A stretch of 38,209 nucleotides of DNA from Saccoglossus kowalevskii (lineage: Eukaryota > Hemichordata > Enteropneusta > Harrimaniidae), in assembly GCF_000003605.2 (NCBI RefSeq), contig NW_003155738.1, forward strand, positions 657,807 to 696,015, written 5' to 3'. Positions 1 to 11,171 of this stretch are shown here, one piece after another (positions within the stretch are counted from its first letter, which is position 1; the number at the start of each line of letters is the position of its first letter). The position numbers and the translations under genes are program-made. The notes beneath the pieces are model-generated. The model saw only the letters and a list, made by a program, of their open reading frames with translations. It did not search any database and was not told the origin of the DNA.

Positions 1-370
1 GATACTCTTTTGATGGTGTGATAAGCCTCACCAAAAAAGACATTCATATCGGGTCTACTGTTCATTTCCACTATTCCCATGGCGGCTACACATTTGCTGT
101 GCCAGGAACTATGTATCCATTTTTTAAAATAACATCAACTCTTCTAAAATTAACAGTTTGATACCTGCGCTGTCATCGGCAACAGTGGTATTATGTTGCA
201 TAGCAACGTTGTTATAAGATGTGATTTTCCGGAAGTTTCAGGTTTTGAGCGAGCCGACTCTTTAACCCAAGCATACTGGACAAGAAGTACGAGCGCTCAT
301 TCGCAGCCACAACAAGGATAAAGTTTCAATCTGATTTACAGCGATTTGAACGTGTCAGTATTTGCTTATC

Positions 371-1522
371 ATCACAGTCATATTATGAGTAATAATTGGT
401 CAATACCACTTTCATATTATATGTAATAATTAGACTATATCACAGTCATATTATGAGTAATAATTGGTCAATAATCAGTCATATTCTATGTAATAATTAG
501 ACTATATCATAGTCATATTATGAGTAATAATTGGTCAATACTCAGTCATCGTATATGTAATAATTAGTCTTTATCACAGTCATATTATGTGTAATAATTG
601 GTCAATACCACTTTCATATTATGTGTAACAATTGGTCAATACCACAGCCATATTGTGTGTAATAATTGGTCTATATCGAATGCATATTATGTATAATGAT
701 TGGTCTATACCACAGTCATATTATGTGCAAAAATTGGTCAATACCACATTCATATTTTGTGTAATAATTGGTTTATACTACTGTAATATTATGTGTAGTA
801 GCTAGTCTATATCACAATCATAATTTGTGTAATGATTGGTCATTATTACAGTCATATTATGTGTAATAATTGGTCAATACCACAGTCATATTATGTGTAA
901 TGATTGGTCAATACCACATTCATATTTTGTGTAATGAGTGGTTAATACCAAATTCATATTTTGAGTAATAATTTGTCAAGACCACAGCCATATTATGTGT
1001 AATAATTGGTCAATACCACAGTCATATTATGTGTAATAATTGATCAATACCACAGCCATATTATGTGTAATAATTGATCAATACCACAGCCATATTATGT
1101 GTAATAATTGGTCAAGACCACAGCCATATTATGTGTAATAATTGGTCAATACCACAGCCATATTATGTGTAATAATTGATCAATACCACAGCCATATTGT
1201 GTAATAATTGATCAATACCACAGCCATATTATGTGTAATAATTGGTCAATACCACAGCCATATTATGTGTAATAATTGGTCAATACCACAGTCATATTAT
1301 GTGTAATATTAGTCAATACCACAGCCATATTATGTGTAATAATTGGTCAATACCACAGTCATATTATGTGTAATATTAGTCAATACCACAGTCATATTAT
1401 GTGTAATAATACGTCTATAACACTGTCAAATAATGTGTAATTATTGGTGTATATCACAGTCATATTATGTGTAATAATTGATCAACACCACAGTCATATC
1501 ATGTGTAATGATTGGTTAATAC
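371..1522. repeat. 34-bp AT-rich minisatellite, about 34 copies
   Basis: The unit reads catattatgtgtaataatt followed by ggtcaataccacagt, 34 bp in all. Copies at the left end are more divergent (gag for gtg, degenerate flanks), while those from about 840 to 1400 are nearly identical. A few copies carry the same short deletion (taatattagtc in place of taataattggtc), so blocks of several units were probably duplicated together. No reading frame runs through it. The 370 bp to its left hold nothing I recognise. Confidence 0.95.
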
Positions 1523-2416
1523 GTGTTGACGTCGGAGTAAATTGTCATTGTCATGGGTCATAGACAAATTTAAAAGATTTTTAATAAACTATCCTCAATT
1601 TGGTGTTCTCACTTCTTTGACACTTCTTCAGAGCTATGAAGAAAATGATACCACGGAAAGTTATATCACCCGGACGAGGATATACTATGAAATATCTAAA
1701 ACACCAGTCGTCATGTAGCGCGCATTTGAATTTCGTGCACACGGTATATTATATAAAATCAATTAAGTCGCCCTCAAGAGACCATAAAATTCAACTTGTT
1801 ACAGGATATTCATAATTTAATCACATTCAACAATTTGCATTTGCATTTGCTTATTTCAGTAAATTTCACTGACTATTGGTAATAGAACTAAAACAGCTTT
1901 TAAGGAACCAGTTTGAAATCTGATAAAAAAAATATGTTACATTCACTTTTCCCCGTGTAAACCCCAGGTAATTGCGATTCATATTTCAAAATCTAATTCA
2001 TCATACGAAACTTATCTTCTAAACATCCCTCCTCTATCCGGAATCGATATTTGTTATCATTATGTGATGCTAATGTCAAAATTGCAGTGGCTACTAAACA
2101 GTGTTCTTCCTTTGAACGTTTGGATGCCAGACTGTTGATAAGTGATGGCAGTACGCCCTTATTCACTAATTTAACCTAAAGATAATACAGAGGATTGTGT
2201 GAACCTTATTCGTACTCCAAAGATCACATATACCTTCTTGGGCATTACACTCCTAATAACAGCAATAATTTCAAAAATAAAACCCAAAACTTTTAATGGG
2301 TGCTATATGCTAGTTTATCTCAATGCTTGGGTTTACATAAGCCGTAAGGGCCCAAACTGTGATAAAGAATTCATCTCAAAATATTACGTTATTATCATTT
2401 TCTACGAAACAAATGG
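1523..2416. other. no gene recognised
   Basis: AT-rich sequence between two minisatellites. An 85-codon frame crosses 2199-2456, but it has no family resemblance and runs into the next repeat. I see no splice-bounded exon, RNA gene or mobile element here. Confidence 0.5.
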
Positions 2417-2439
2417 GTGGAGTATCTCCTTGTTGGTAT

Positions 2440-2645
2440 CATTTGCTACGAGGTAGATCAATCCATCAATCCATCCATCCATCCATCCACGAGTGGAATA
2501 TCTCTTTACCTTGTTGGTATCATTTTCTACAAGGTAGATCAATCCATCCATCCATCCACGAGTGGAATATCTCCTTACCTTGTTATGATCGTTTGCTACG
2601 AGGTAGATCAACCCATCCACGAGTGGAATATCTCCTTACCTTGTA
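2440..2645. repeat. ~70-80-bp tandem repeat with variable CCAT runs
   Basis: Three to four copies of a unit made of gaggtagatcaa, a variable run of (atcc), then cacgagtggaatatctcc and ttaccttgttggtatc. Copy length differs mainly through the number of CCAT steps. Several overlapping open frames on both strands translate this repeat and should not be taken as genes. Confidence 0.9.
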
Positions 2646-2649
2646 TCTC

Positions 2650-3903
2650 TTCACTTTTCAGCATTAATTGGACTGGAATTTTCAGTTCCTGTCAATTGAT
2701 TTGATGCGCATTCAGGTCGTTTGAGCTGGGATGAAAGTTCTTTTATAATTTTATAATTTCCGATTTCCCGACACATTCTCAGAGGCACTCAGCTGCGTAC
2801 CAAAGTATCAACTTAGCGTGTTCAAAACTGTTCCCTGCAAGGATATGAGTAAAGTGATTTTTGTTTCTGGTAAATGTGACGCATTCAGTACCAGGTGGTT
2901 ATTACGCAACATTTTAAAAAATAATTGCGGATAATATAGTTTAATTAGATAGTTAGTCATTTTGATGGCAGCCTCTTGGTCCTGTTCTTCTATTTCCCTC
3001 TTCATATCCTCTAAAATGTCGCCGGCCTTGTGGTCGGTACTACTACTTCCTGTTTATTGGTGACCCGTTTAGCTCATGACTGGTTGATTAATGTATGACG
3101 TAGTTTGAGCGACAAGTCTCAGCAGGAACTTCACCGGGCAATTTCCACGTAATGCCACATTAGGGCGTTTACATGCTATAACAGTCCCTCAGGCCTCGAC
3201 ATTCTAAATTATGGCTAAAATTTTTGTTTTGATGGGTGGAAGATGTGTTTATTGTTTGTTGAGTCATTGTTTAGACACCCTGCAGCTTGAAGTGATATGG
3301 TCCAAATCAAAATTTGATATGTCGTTGTCTTCTAAAAACATAGCATCAAAATGATTTCTGTTTATTTATTTACTGAAAATTAGCCACTGAATATGATGTC
3401 GGGAATAAATGGTATTCTGAATTATTCTAATTATTGCTGGCAATATTCCAATATGAATTGGGAACAAACTGTGACACCAACACTCGTCGTTATATTGTTA
3501 TGCTTCTATAATAAAATTTATAGATTGTAAAATATTAAGATGAAAAAATATCCAACAAATTAATTTGTATATGGTAATTTATTTTAAACAATTCAGTGAA
3601 AATATTATAAAATAAAATAAATTAAATAGAAATATTATGTGTATTTTTGTATGTGGAAACTTGGCTGGCCCACTCAAAAATATAAAGATGTGGGGTCTGC
3701 AGTTCTTTGTTTTTTTTTGTTTTTTATTTGTGAAAAAGGTGATATTTTAAAGACTGCAAACAATAAAACATTCACAGTGCAAGGCTCGTTCACCAACATG
3801 TCTCTTCTCTTGCTTTAGTGTGAAAGTACATGGTTCAGTGACTCTTATTTGTTTAAATATTAGAATTTCTTTTATTTGGGAAGGTTTTCAATAAAAATAG
3901 AAC

Positions 3904-3904
<1 letters not shown>
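2650..3904. other. no gene recognised
   Basis: AT-rich intergenic sequence with homopolymer T runs near 3710. A 65-codon minus-strand frame (2808-3005) shows no recognisable domain. Nothing here is supported as a feature. Confidence 0.45.

Positions 3905-3958
<54 letters not shown>
3905..3958. repeat. (TA)n microsatellite
   Basis: An uninterrupted TA dinucleotide run of about 27 repeats, followed by aattctttt. Confidence 0.98.
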
Positions 3959-3961
<3 letters not shown>

Positions 3962-4296
3962 CTTTTAAAAGATTCTTTTCATTAGTAAATACGCCCTCAC
4001 GCAACAATAATTAGAATGAGTGGTGGTAAACTGTTTGATCTATTGGAATGAGTATAGAAACCATTAATGCTGTAGGGTGTAATTGTCCGTTCTATATTTC
4101 GCTTGAACATATCACACAATGAGCGAAAAGCTTAACATTTGCAGGGTTAAAATTTTGTTTTCTAATTGATAGACCTTGAAGCTTAAATAACTAACATCTG
4201 GTTCTTATCAGCAGTTAAATGTAGACTATTTGAAGTATTGATGTTATGTGTGCTATGGATTGTTGGAGAAGACACAGAAGAAAAAGAAAGAGAGCA

Positions 4297-4429
4297 ATGA
4301 AGAGGACAGTGGAAGGCACCTACATTAGCAGAAAAAGAAAACGCTGCTTTAATTCCCCAAGTAGTACACCTCGTAGATTAAAAAATATCAAAAGATTTCA
4401 AAGAACATAAAATGAAAAAGAGTGCTAAG
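4297..4429 (+). pseudogene. candidate first exon of a DUF6589-type protein (frame broken)
   Basis: From the ATG at 4297 the frame gives a basic, Ser/Thr/Pro-containing stretch (ISRKRKRC, then SPSSTPRRLKN) like the basic N-terminal tails of DUF6589 proteins. It stops at a TAA at 4408, yet one base over the frame is open (KMKKSAK) and ends exactly on a good donor, AAG|GTTAGT at 4429/4430, in phase 0 with the next exon. This implies a one-base frame break near 4406-4411; alternatively translation starts at the ATG at 4412. The low-complexity sequence makes the family link weak on its own; its support comes from the next two exons. Confidence 0.35.
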
Positions 4430-4527
4430 GTTAGTATTCCTTTTAAATATATTATTATATTTGTTAAATATAGGGACAATAGTATGAACATTTTAAATTA
4501 TAAATATTCCTCTATTATATTCAACAG

Positions 4528-4653
4528 AAAACAACTTTTGTCAAGAAAGCTCTGATGGCAATTCAAAAACATGACTATGAGTCAACAGTAAATATTCTTT
4601 TTTGTAGTAGTGTTAGAGCCAGGAGACAAGTGCTGAATAGTGTATGCAACAGG
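4528..4653 (+). pseudogene. exon, N-terminal helical region of a DUF6589-type protein
   Basis: Bounded by tcaacag| and AGG|GTAAAC, 126 bp, phase 0 at both ends, 42 codons without a stop. The product (FVKKALMAIQKHDYESTV, then VRARRQVLNSVCNR) has the helical 'a short repeat of growing/depleting stalks' look that precedes the DUF6589 core: a Lys/Tyr-containing helix and then a second helix ending before the 'E...' helix. It continues in frame into the exon at 4778. Type is set to pseudogene because the neighbouring exon is frame-broken and no following exon was found close by. Confidence 0.4.
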
Positions 4654-4777
4654 GTAAACTCATTTATGACAAGCATAAGGATGTTTCAATGAGATGGCAG
4701 TTTCCGAAAGACTAAACTTAGGAATAAACTACAAATAGGAAAAAATGTTTGTTTTAAATATTTTTTTTAAATTTTAG

Positions 4778-4871
4778 ATAGAAACGGAAGTAGGAAATTA
4801 TGTGAAAAATAGTAAAGCCAAACTTCTGACAAAAGAAACGTGTGAAACTTTTCAGTGGGACTTTGTAATTG
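4778..4871 (+). pseudogene. exon, N-terminal region of a DUF6589-type protein (F-x-W-D motif)
   Basis: Starts after attttag| and ends on G|GTGAGA, 94 bp, 31 codons plus one base. It encodes IETEVGNYVKNSKAKLL and then TCETFQWDFVIG, which matches the layout of DUF6589 N-termini (E-rich helix, then F-x-W-D/E before an acidic helix). Phase fits the preceding exon (phase 0). The next exon should begin in phase 1; none of the acceptors from 4880 to 5560 gives a convincing continuation. The rest of a DUF6589 protein appears only from 15.9 kb, beyond 11 kb of repeats. Whether both pieces are one gene is unresolved. Confidence 0.4.
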
Positions 4872-5580
4872 GTGAGATAAATGCAAATCTACTTGTGTGA
4901 AGTGTGATTATACGTTCAGCTTTAACAACACAGAGAAATTATGACATAGTAGTGTCAGTTATTCTATACACTTCAGTAAATATACTACCGGTATATTACG
5001 TATGCCATTTTTGTAATAGTGGTATACTTATTATAAGTTATTTTTATTCTTTTCAGCCAAGAAGATGGTACATGCGGAAAATTAACCCCTGCATATGGTA
5101 CATTGATGTATAGGATACTTCATTTAAAAAGAAGAAAAATTAAATATCATACAAGGATTCAATTCCATTTAGATGTACAAAAGTGGCTATAGCCAGAATG
5201 GGAGAATGAATGATTCTATTGTATTGGAATTGTTGTAGCTGATGCAAATATAGTTATTCGTCCGTATGTCCGTGGTCATATTTCAGAACCATCTGGATAT
5301 ATGCACATGTCGTTTACTGATTCAATCCAAGATGGCTGACTCGCAGCCATTTAGTTTTTTGAAAATATAATATCCTATGCATGCATGTCTGAAAATTCGT
5401 TTCGCGATTGGATCGAAGATGGCCGACTGGCAGTCATCTTGTTTATTTGGAATTATTGTATCGTGAACATGGTTTATCATTTTTATTCAAATTTGTTATA
5501 TATATTGTACATTTAGCTTACCTGTTTGTGTCACAATCAAATCAAAGATTGCCGACTGGCATCCATATGTTCTTCTAATT
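4872..5580. other. intergenic or intronic, with two GGCC-palindrome repeat fragments
   Basis: Around 5326-5357 and 5411-5441 short inverted motifs (aagatggctgactcgcagcc; aagatggccgactggcagtc) belong to the same dispersed family as the 12.5-13.7 kb array. No exon or RNA gene recognised. Confidence 0.5.
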
Positions 5581-6261
5581 TTCAAGAACAAGTTGTCGAT
5601 GCTGTTGGCACGTAGTGGGTTTTAAGCTATTAACACACAGTGCAAAGTTGTTCAAAGTGATTGCAAAGTTGTATTTGTATATATGATCTAAGTTGTTCGC
5701 ATATAGAAACGCGCAGTTGTACAGTCGCCAAATTTAATAAAAGCCAGTTGAAAGCAGCTTATAGATGTTCACATGAGCTGACTGTAAATTGTTAGAAAAC
5801 AGCGTGCAAAGTGGGAAAAAGCGAAGGAAATTTTGGCGGAGTTGCTTGTATATTTAACCTAAGTCATTGCCATGACAACCCCGCAGTTAAATTTCGAAAA
5901 CATTACATAAATGTATCGAGAATGCATCATATATAAGCAGATTATCACAACAGCCAGCCGCAAAATCGACAGAAAACTGCTTACAAAGTTGTGAAAAGCG
6001 ATTGCAAAGTTCGTAGTTTCATTCGGGATTGTTATCTGTGATATCATATTAACAAGTCCCATAGTTAAAAGTTCGAAAATTTGAATAAATATTTCGTAAA
6101 TTGCTGTTAAATTACCGTAGTGATACTCCTTGTATGTAGAGGTCATAGGTCTATTCTAGAAGGTACTTGTGCAAGCGATATCGATTTTAAAACATCCAAA
6201 AACATGAAAAATGCCGCTAATTTGGCTTAATTTCAAACAATCCTGCAGCTGTGTGGTTAGG

Positions 6262-6372
6262 TGACCGACAAATGTTTTAAGTAAAGCACAATCAGGCGTG
6301 GTTAGTACTTGCATGGGAGTAAACGTGCTGTTGAATTACCCTGAGTAAACGTGCTGTTGAATTTGTTTTTGT
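6262..6372 (+). repeat. 5S rRNA-derived segment, copy 1
   Basis: Holds aagcacaatcaggc followed by gttagtacttgcatgggag, corresponding to the box A/IE and box C part of 5S rRNA. The 3' part is internally duplicated: gagtaaacgtgctgttgaa occurs twice around 6318-6362. Followed by a T-rich stretch. Pol III activity is not implied; the 5' half of 5S is barely recognisable. Confidence 0.7.
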
Positions 6373-7224
6373 TTAGTTTCATCACACCCATGGAAAAGAT
6401 ATAAGGCAACGTTCCTGCATTCTTTCTTACTGTGATGTCAATCATTTATAGTGCAAAATCGTGAAATTTTTGTAACTTTTTTAATTAATGGAAAATTTTC
6501 AAATTCCTTCTAATTTTCAAGAACAAGTTGTCGATACTGTCGGCACGTAGTGGGTTTTAAGCTGTTAACACACCGTGCAAAGTTGTTCAAAGTGATTGAA
6601 AAGTTGTGCAAAGTTATTGCAAAGCTGGTAGATGTATTTGTATATATGATCTAAGTTGTTCGCATGTAGAAACGCGCAGTTGCGAAGTCGCTAAATTCAA
6701 TAAAAGCCAGTTGAAAGCAGCCTATAGATGTTCACATGAACCGACTGTAAATTGTTAGAAAACAGCGTGCAAAGTTGGAAAAGGCGAAGAAAATGTTGGC
6801 GGAGTTGCTTGTGTATTTAACCTAGGTCATTGCCATGACAACCCCGCAGTTAAATTTCGAAAACATTACATAAATGTATCGAGAATGCATCATATATAAG
6901 CAGATTATCACAACAGCCAACCGCAAAATCGACAGCAAACTGCTTACAAAGTTGTGAAAAACGATTGCAAAGTTGGTAGTTTCATTCGGGATTGTTACCT
7001 GTGATATTGTATTAACAAGTTCCATATAGTTAAAAGTTCGAAAATGTGAATACATATTTCGTAAATTGCTGTTGAATTACCGTAGTGTTACTCCAGCATG
7101 TAGAGGTCACAGGTCAGTTCTAGAAGGTACTTGTGCAAGCGATATCGATTTTAAAACATCCAAAAACATGAAATAACGGCCAACTCCGTTTAAATTCAAA
7201 TAATCCATGCAGCTGTGTGGTTAG

Positions 7225-7320
7225 GTGACCGACAAATGTTTAAAGTAAAGCACGATCGGGCGTAGTTAGTACTTGCATGGGAGACTCCCTGAGTAAACCT
7301 GCTGTTGAGTTTTTTTGTTT
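7225..7320 (+). repeat. 5S rRNA-derived segment, copy 2
   Basis: Reads gtaaagcacgatcgggc, then ttagtacttgcatgggagac, then tccctgagtaaacctgctgtt and a run of seven T. This parallels eukaryotic 5S rRNA (AAGCA..GTCGGGC..GTTAGTACTTGGATGGGAGACC..CCTGGGAATACC..GTGCTGT) in order and spacing. The upstream acggccaactccgttt may be a trace of the 5S 5' end, but with about 20 extra bases in between. Confidence 0.75.
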
Positions 7321-8067
7321 CATCACACCCATGGAAAAGATATAAGGCAAAGTTTTCAAATTTCTTCTAATTTTCAAGAACAAGTTGTCGATGCTGTCGT
7401 CACGTAGTGGGTTTTAAACCGTTAACACATCGTGCAAAGTTGTTCAAAGTGATTGCAAAGTTGAGCAAAGTTATTGCAAAGCTGGTAGATGTATTTGTAT
7501 ATATGATCTAAGTTGTTCGCATGTAGAAACGCGTAGTTGCGAAGTCGCTAAATTTAATAAAAGCCAGTTGAAAGCAGCCTATAGATGTTCACATGAGCGG
7601 ACTGTAAATTGTTAGAAAACAGCGTGCAAAGTTGGGAAAAGCGAAGGAAATGTTGGCGGAGTTGCTTGTGTAAGTAATTGTCATGACAACCCCGCAGTTA
7701 AATTTTGAAAACATTACAAAAATGTATCGAGAATGCATCATATATAAGCAGATTATCACAACAACCAACCGCAAAATCGACAACAAACGGTTACAAAGTT
7801 GTGAGAAGCGATGCAAAGTTAGTAGTTTCATTCGGGATTGTTACCTGTGATATTATAACAAGTCCCATAGTTAGAAGTTCGAAAATTTGAATACATATTC
7901 CGTAAATTGCTGTTAAATTACCGTAGTGTTACTACAAGTATGTAGAGGTCATAGGTTAATTCTAGAAGATACTTGTGCAAGCGATATCGTTTTTAAAACA
8001 TGCAAAAACATGAAATAGCCGCCAACTCGGCTTAATTTCAAATAAACTATGCAGTTGTGTAGTTAGG

Positions 8068-8160
8068 TGACCGACAATTGTTTAAAGTAAAGCACAATCG
8101 GGCGTAGTTAGTACTTGCATGGGAGACTCCCTGAGTAAACCTGCTGTTGAAGTTTTTTGT
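8068..8160 (+). repeat. 5S rRNA-derived segment, copy 3
   Basis: Nearly the same as copy 2: aaagcacaatcgggcg, agttagtacttgcatgggag, actccctgagtaaacctgctg, then a T run. Better preserved than copies 1 and 4. Confidence 0.75.
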
Positions 8161-8765
8161 TTCATCACACCGATGGAAAAGATATAAGGCAAAGTTTTCA
8201 AATTTCTTCTAATTTTCAAGAGCAAGTTGTCGATGCTGTCGTCACGTAGTGGGTTTTAAACCGTTAACACTCCGTGCAAAGTTGTTCAAAGTGATTGCAA
8301 AGTTGTGGAAAGTTATTGCAAAACTGGTAGATGTATTTGTATATATGATCTAAGTTGTTCGCATGTAGAAACGCGTAGTTGCGAAGTCGCTAAATTTAAT
8401 AAAAGCCAGTTGAAAGCAGCCTATAGATGTTCACATGAGCGGACTGTAAATTGTTAGAAAACAGCGTGCAAAGTTGGGAAAAGCGAAGGAAATGTTGGCG
8501 GAGTTGCTTGTGTAAGTAATTGTCATGACAACCCCGCAGTTAAATTTCGAAAACATTACATAAATGTGTCAAGAATGCATCATATATAAGCAGATTATAA
8601 AAAAGCCAATCGGAAAATCGACAAAAAACTGCTTACAAAGTTGTCAAAAGCGATTGCAAAGTTGTTAGTTTCATTCGGGATTGCTACCTGCTATATTATA
8701 TTAACAAGCCCTATAGTTAAGAGTTGGAAAATGTGAATAAATATTTCGTAAATTGTTGTTAAAAT

Positions 8766-9266
8766 ATGGTATTTCTTGCGGCACGAAGTAAGGCCAGAAA
8801 TAGATGTTAGAGGGCGCATTTGGCATACCGCATTGGCTTGTGGTAGTGTATTGTGTGACTTGGTCAGTCTAGACGTTGCCAAGTCACAGCCAGCAGCTCG
8901 TCAAGTGTGTATTTTTTTTAATTATTTTCTAGCATTTCAAGAGCTCTTGGATAGCATGCATTATTATTTCGTTTAGAATATATTAGGGTGAAACCCGCCA
9001 CCCTCCCTCAGACGCATTCAGCATGTGGCGGGTGTAGATTTCCAGGCTTATTTTTCCCTTCATCACGTGGGTTTTTTAGCTTTGGTTTTTTCTACACTGC
9101 TTTTTGCGCCGGCTACAGGGCACTTGGTGTAGTTATTTACACATTGTATTATTGTATTGTAAATAATGATTATTAATAAATGGCGATTCGCTCGTGGCAG
9201 CGTGACAACACTCTGAATATTCGGCTGTGCCTACCTTTTTGTTAACCACTGTTGTAAAAACAAAAC
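8766..9266 (+). mobile_element. ~500-bp insertion in repeat unit 4, solo-LTR-like
   Basis: Comparison with sister units gives the empty site: they read gttaaattaccgtagtg (for example at 7913-7929), whereas unit 4 reads gttaaaat, then about 500 bp of unrelated sequence, then accgtagtg at 9267. The insert is GC-richer than its host, starts near TGG (8767) and ends near a CA (9262 or 9267), and carries AATAAA at 9175-9180, as an LTR would. A clean target duplication is not seen (aaata/aaaca at best). Two short open frames on the plus strand (8776-8976 and 8988-9176) lie inside it and have no recognised domain. Strand is inferred from the polyadenylation signal. Confidence 0.55.
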
Positions 9267-9414
9267 ACCGTAGTGTTACTCCAAGTATGGAGAGGTCATA
9301 GGTCAATTCTAGAAGGTACTTATGCAAGTTATATCGATTTTAAAACATCGAAAAACATGAAACAGCCGCCAATTCGGCTTAATTTTAAATATTCCATGCA
9401 GATGTGTGGTTAGG

Positions 9415-9503
9415 TGACCGAATAATGTTTAAAGTAAAGCACAATCGGGCGTGGTTAATACTTGAATGGGAGACTTCCTGAGAAAACGTGCTGTTGAATT
9501 TTT
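9415..9503 (+). repeat. 5S rRNA-derived segment, copy 4
   Basis: Reads aaagcacaatcgggcgtggtt, aatacttgaatgggagac, ttcctgagaaaacgtgctgtt and a T run. Substitutions at several otherwise conserved positions show independent decay. Confidence 0.7.
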
Positions 9504-10560
9504 TGTTTGTTTTATCACACCCATGGAAAAGATATAAGGCAACGTTCCTGCATTCTTTCTTACTGTAATTTCAATCATTTATAGTGGAAAATCATGTAAT
9601 TTTTGTAACTTGTTTAATTAATCGAAAGTTTTTAAATTCCTTCTAATTTTCAAGAACAAGTTGTCAATGCTGTCGGCACGTGCAAAGTTGGAAAAAAGCT
9701 AAGAAAATGTTGGTGGAGCTGCTTGTATTTTTAACCTAAGTCATTGTCATGACAACCTCGCAGTTAAATTTCGAAAACATTAAGTAAATGTATCGAGAAT
9801 TCCTCATATATAAGCAAATTATTACAACAGCCAACCGAAAAATCGACAGAAACATGGAAAAGATATAAGGCAACGTTCCTGCATTCTTTCTTACTGTGAT
9901 GTCAATCATCACCGTGGAAAGTTGTTCAAAGTGATTGCAAAGTTGTGCAAAGTTATTGCAAAGTTAATAGATGTATTTGTATATATGATCTAAGTTGTTG
10001 GCATATAGAAACGCGCAGTTGTGAAGTCGACAAATTTAATAAAAGCCAGTTGAAAGCAGCCTTTAGATATTCACATGAGCTGACTGTAAAATGTTAGAAA
10101 ACAGGGCGCAAAGTTGGAAAAATCGAAAGAAATTTTGGCGGAGTTGCTTGTATATTTAACCCAAGTCATTGTCATGACAACCGCGCATTGAAATTTCGAA
10201 AACTTTAAAGAAATGTATCGAGAATGCCTCATATATAAGCAGATTGATACAACAGCCAACCGAAAAATCGACAACTAACTAATTACAAAGTTGTGAAAAG
10301 CGATTGCAAAGTTATTGCAAAGTTGGTAGATGTATTTGTATATATGATCTAACTTGTTCGCATATAGAAACGCGCAGTTGTAAAGTTGACAAATTTAATA
10401 AAAGCCAGTTTAAAGCAGCTTATAAATGTTCACATGAGCTGACTGTAAATTGTTAGAAAACAACGTGCAAAGTTGGAATAAGCGAAGGAAATGTCGGCGG
10501 AGTTGCTTGTATATTGAACCTAAGACATTGTCATGACAACCGTGCAGTTAAATTTCTGGA

Positions 10561-11171
10561 TAACCGATCATTACGTTAACGGTATACGGCGTATTCTTGT
10601 GTTCTTCCACGTGTCCTTACTAGGTTTAGATTGACAACTGTTACACATGTCACAACAGTTGAACAATGACAAGATGGAAATTTTACATGACGACTTATGT
10701 GATTAGGCTGTAACATTTAACGCATTTTAGCTGCCGCGTATCTTGTTTATTCCAGATACCTAAATCATAACACCAGTGCATTGCCTTGCCCATGTCTGCG
10801 AAATTACGTTTTCTTATTTATTTAACTTACATTATTACAAAAATAAACACAATTGATTACAGCTTGCCGACCCTCTAAGCTCATATAAAGTCTGCCCCTG
10901 GACACAATGAGGTTTCACCCATTTCTCAGAGAATAAACATTTCAAAAACAAGAGCGTTGTAAAGCTTCCCGTTTTCTTGTCGGTGGTCAAATACAAATTG
11001 AATGTGGTATCGAAGCCAAGACGTTCGGAGAAGGCAGTGATCACCGCACGAACAGAGACTGAAGCAGTTATGAGAGTGTCTCTGATTTTTCCTTTGAAAT
11101 GCTCTCAAAAATTCTCTTCGCTCTTGGTCATCAAACTTAGAAAAACTTCCCGCTGTCTCGGCAAATGACGG
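10561..11171. other. unassigned sequence between the repeat array and the BEL remnant
   Basis: A hairpin-forming pair caactgtt/aacagttg lies at about 10635-10662. Overlapping minus-strand frames of 69 and 121 codons occupy 10835-11291; the longer one overlaps the BEL pol remnant antisense at its start, and neither resembles a family I know. Composition is GC-richer than the flanks, so this may belong to another insertion. Confidence 0.3.

Larger units (their letters stand above)
5581..10560. repeat. array of ~5 degenerate 840-935-bp units carrying 5S rRNA-like segments
   Basis: The landmark ttcaagaacaagttgtcga recurs at 5581, 6516, 7373, 8215 and 9649, giving spacings of 935, 857, 842 and 1434 bp; the last contains a ~500-bp insertion, so its true length is near 930. 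A second landmark, atatgatctaagttgttcg, recurs at about 5681, 6644, 7501, 8343, 9983 and 10342. Within each unit gcaaagtt recurs at short spacing. Units 1-4 each end with a 5S-like segment. Unit 5 is rearranged: it has a piece of the catggaaaagatataagg block moved to 9854 and an extra half unit near 10300. Units are clearly diverged, so the array is old. The 70-95-codon minus-strand frames here are repeated chance frames. Confidence 0.9.

Noticed and set aside
371-1522. CRISPR-like regular spacing
   Set aside because: The 34-bp unit is contiguous, with no unique spacers, and the sequence is eukaryotic; it is a minisatellite.
2359-2704. Overlapping frames rich in SIHPSIHEWN repeats
   Set aside because: They come from the CCAT-rich tandem repeat and exist in several frames on both strands.
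5859-10274. Repeated 67-95-codon minus-strand frames with similar products (ICLYMMHSRYI...)
   Set aside because: They are translations of the ~850-bp tandem units. Frame and start vary with each copy's indels, and no domain or splice context supports coding.
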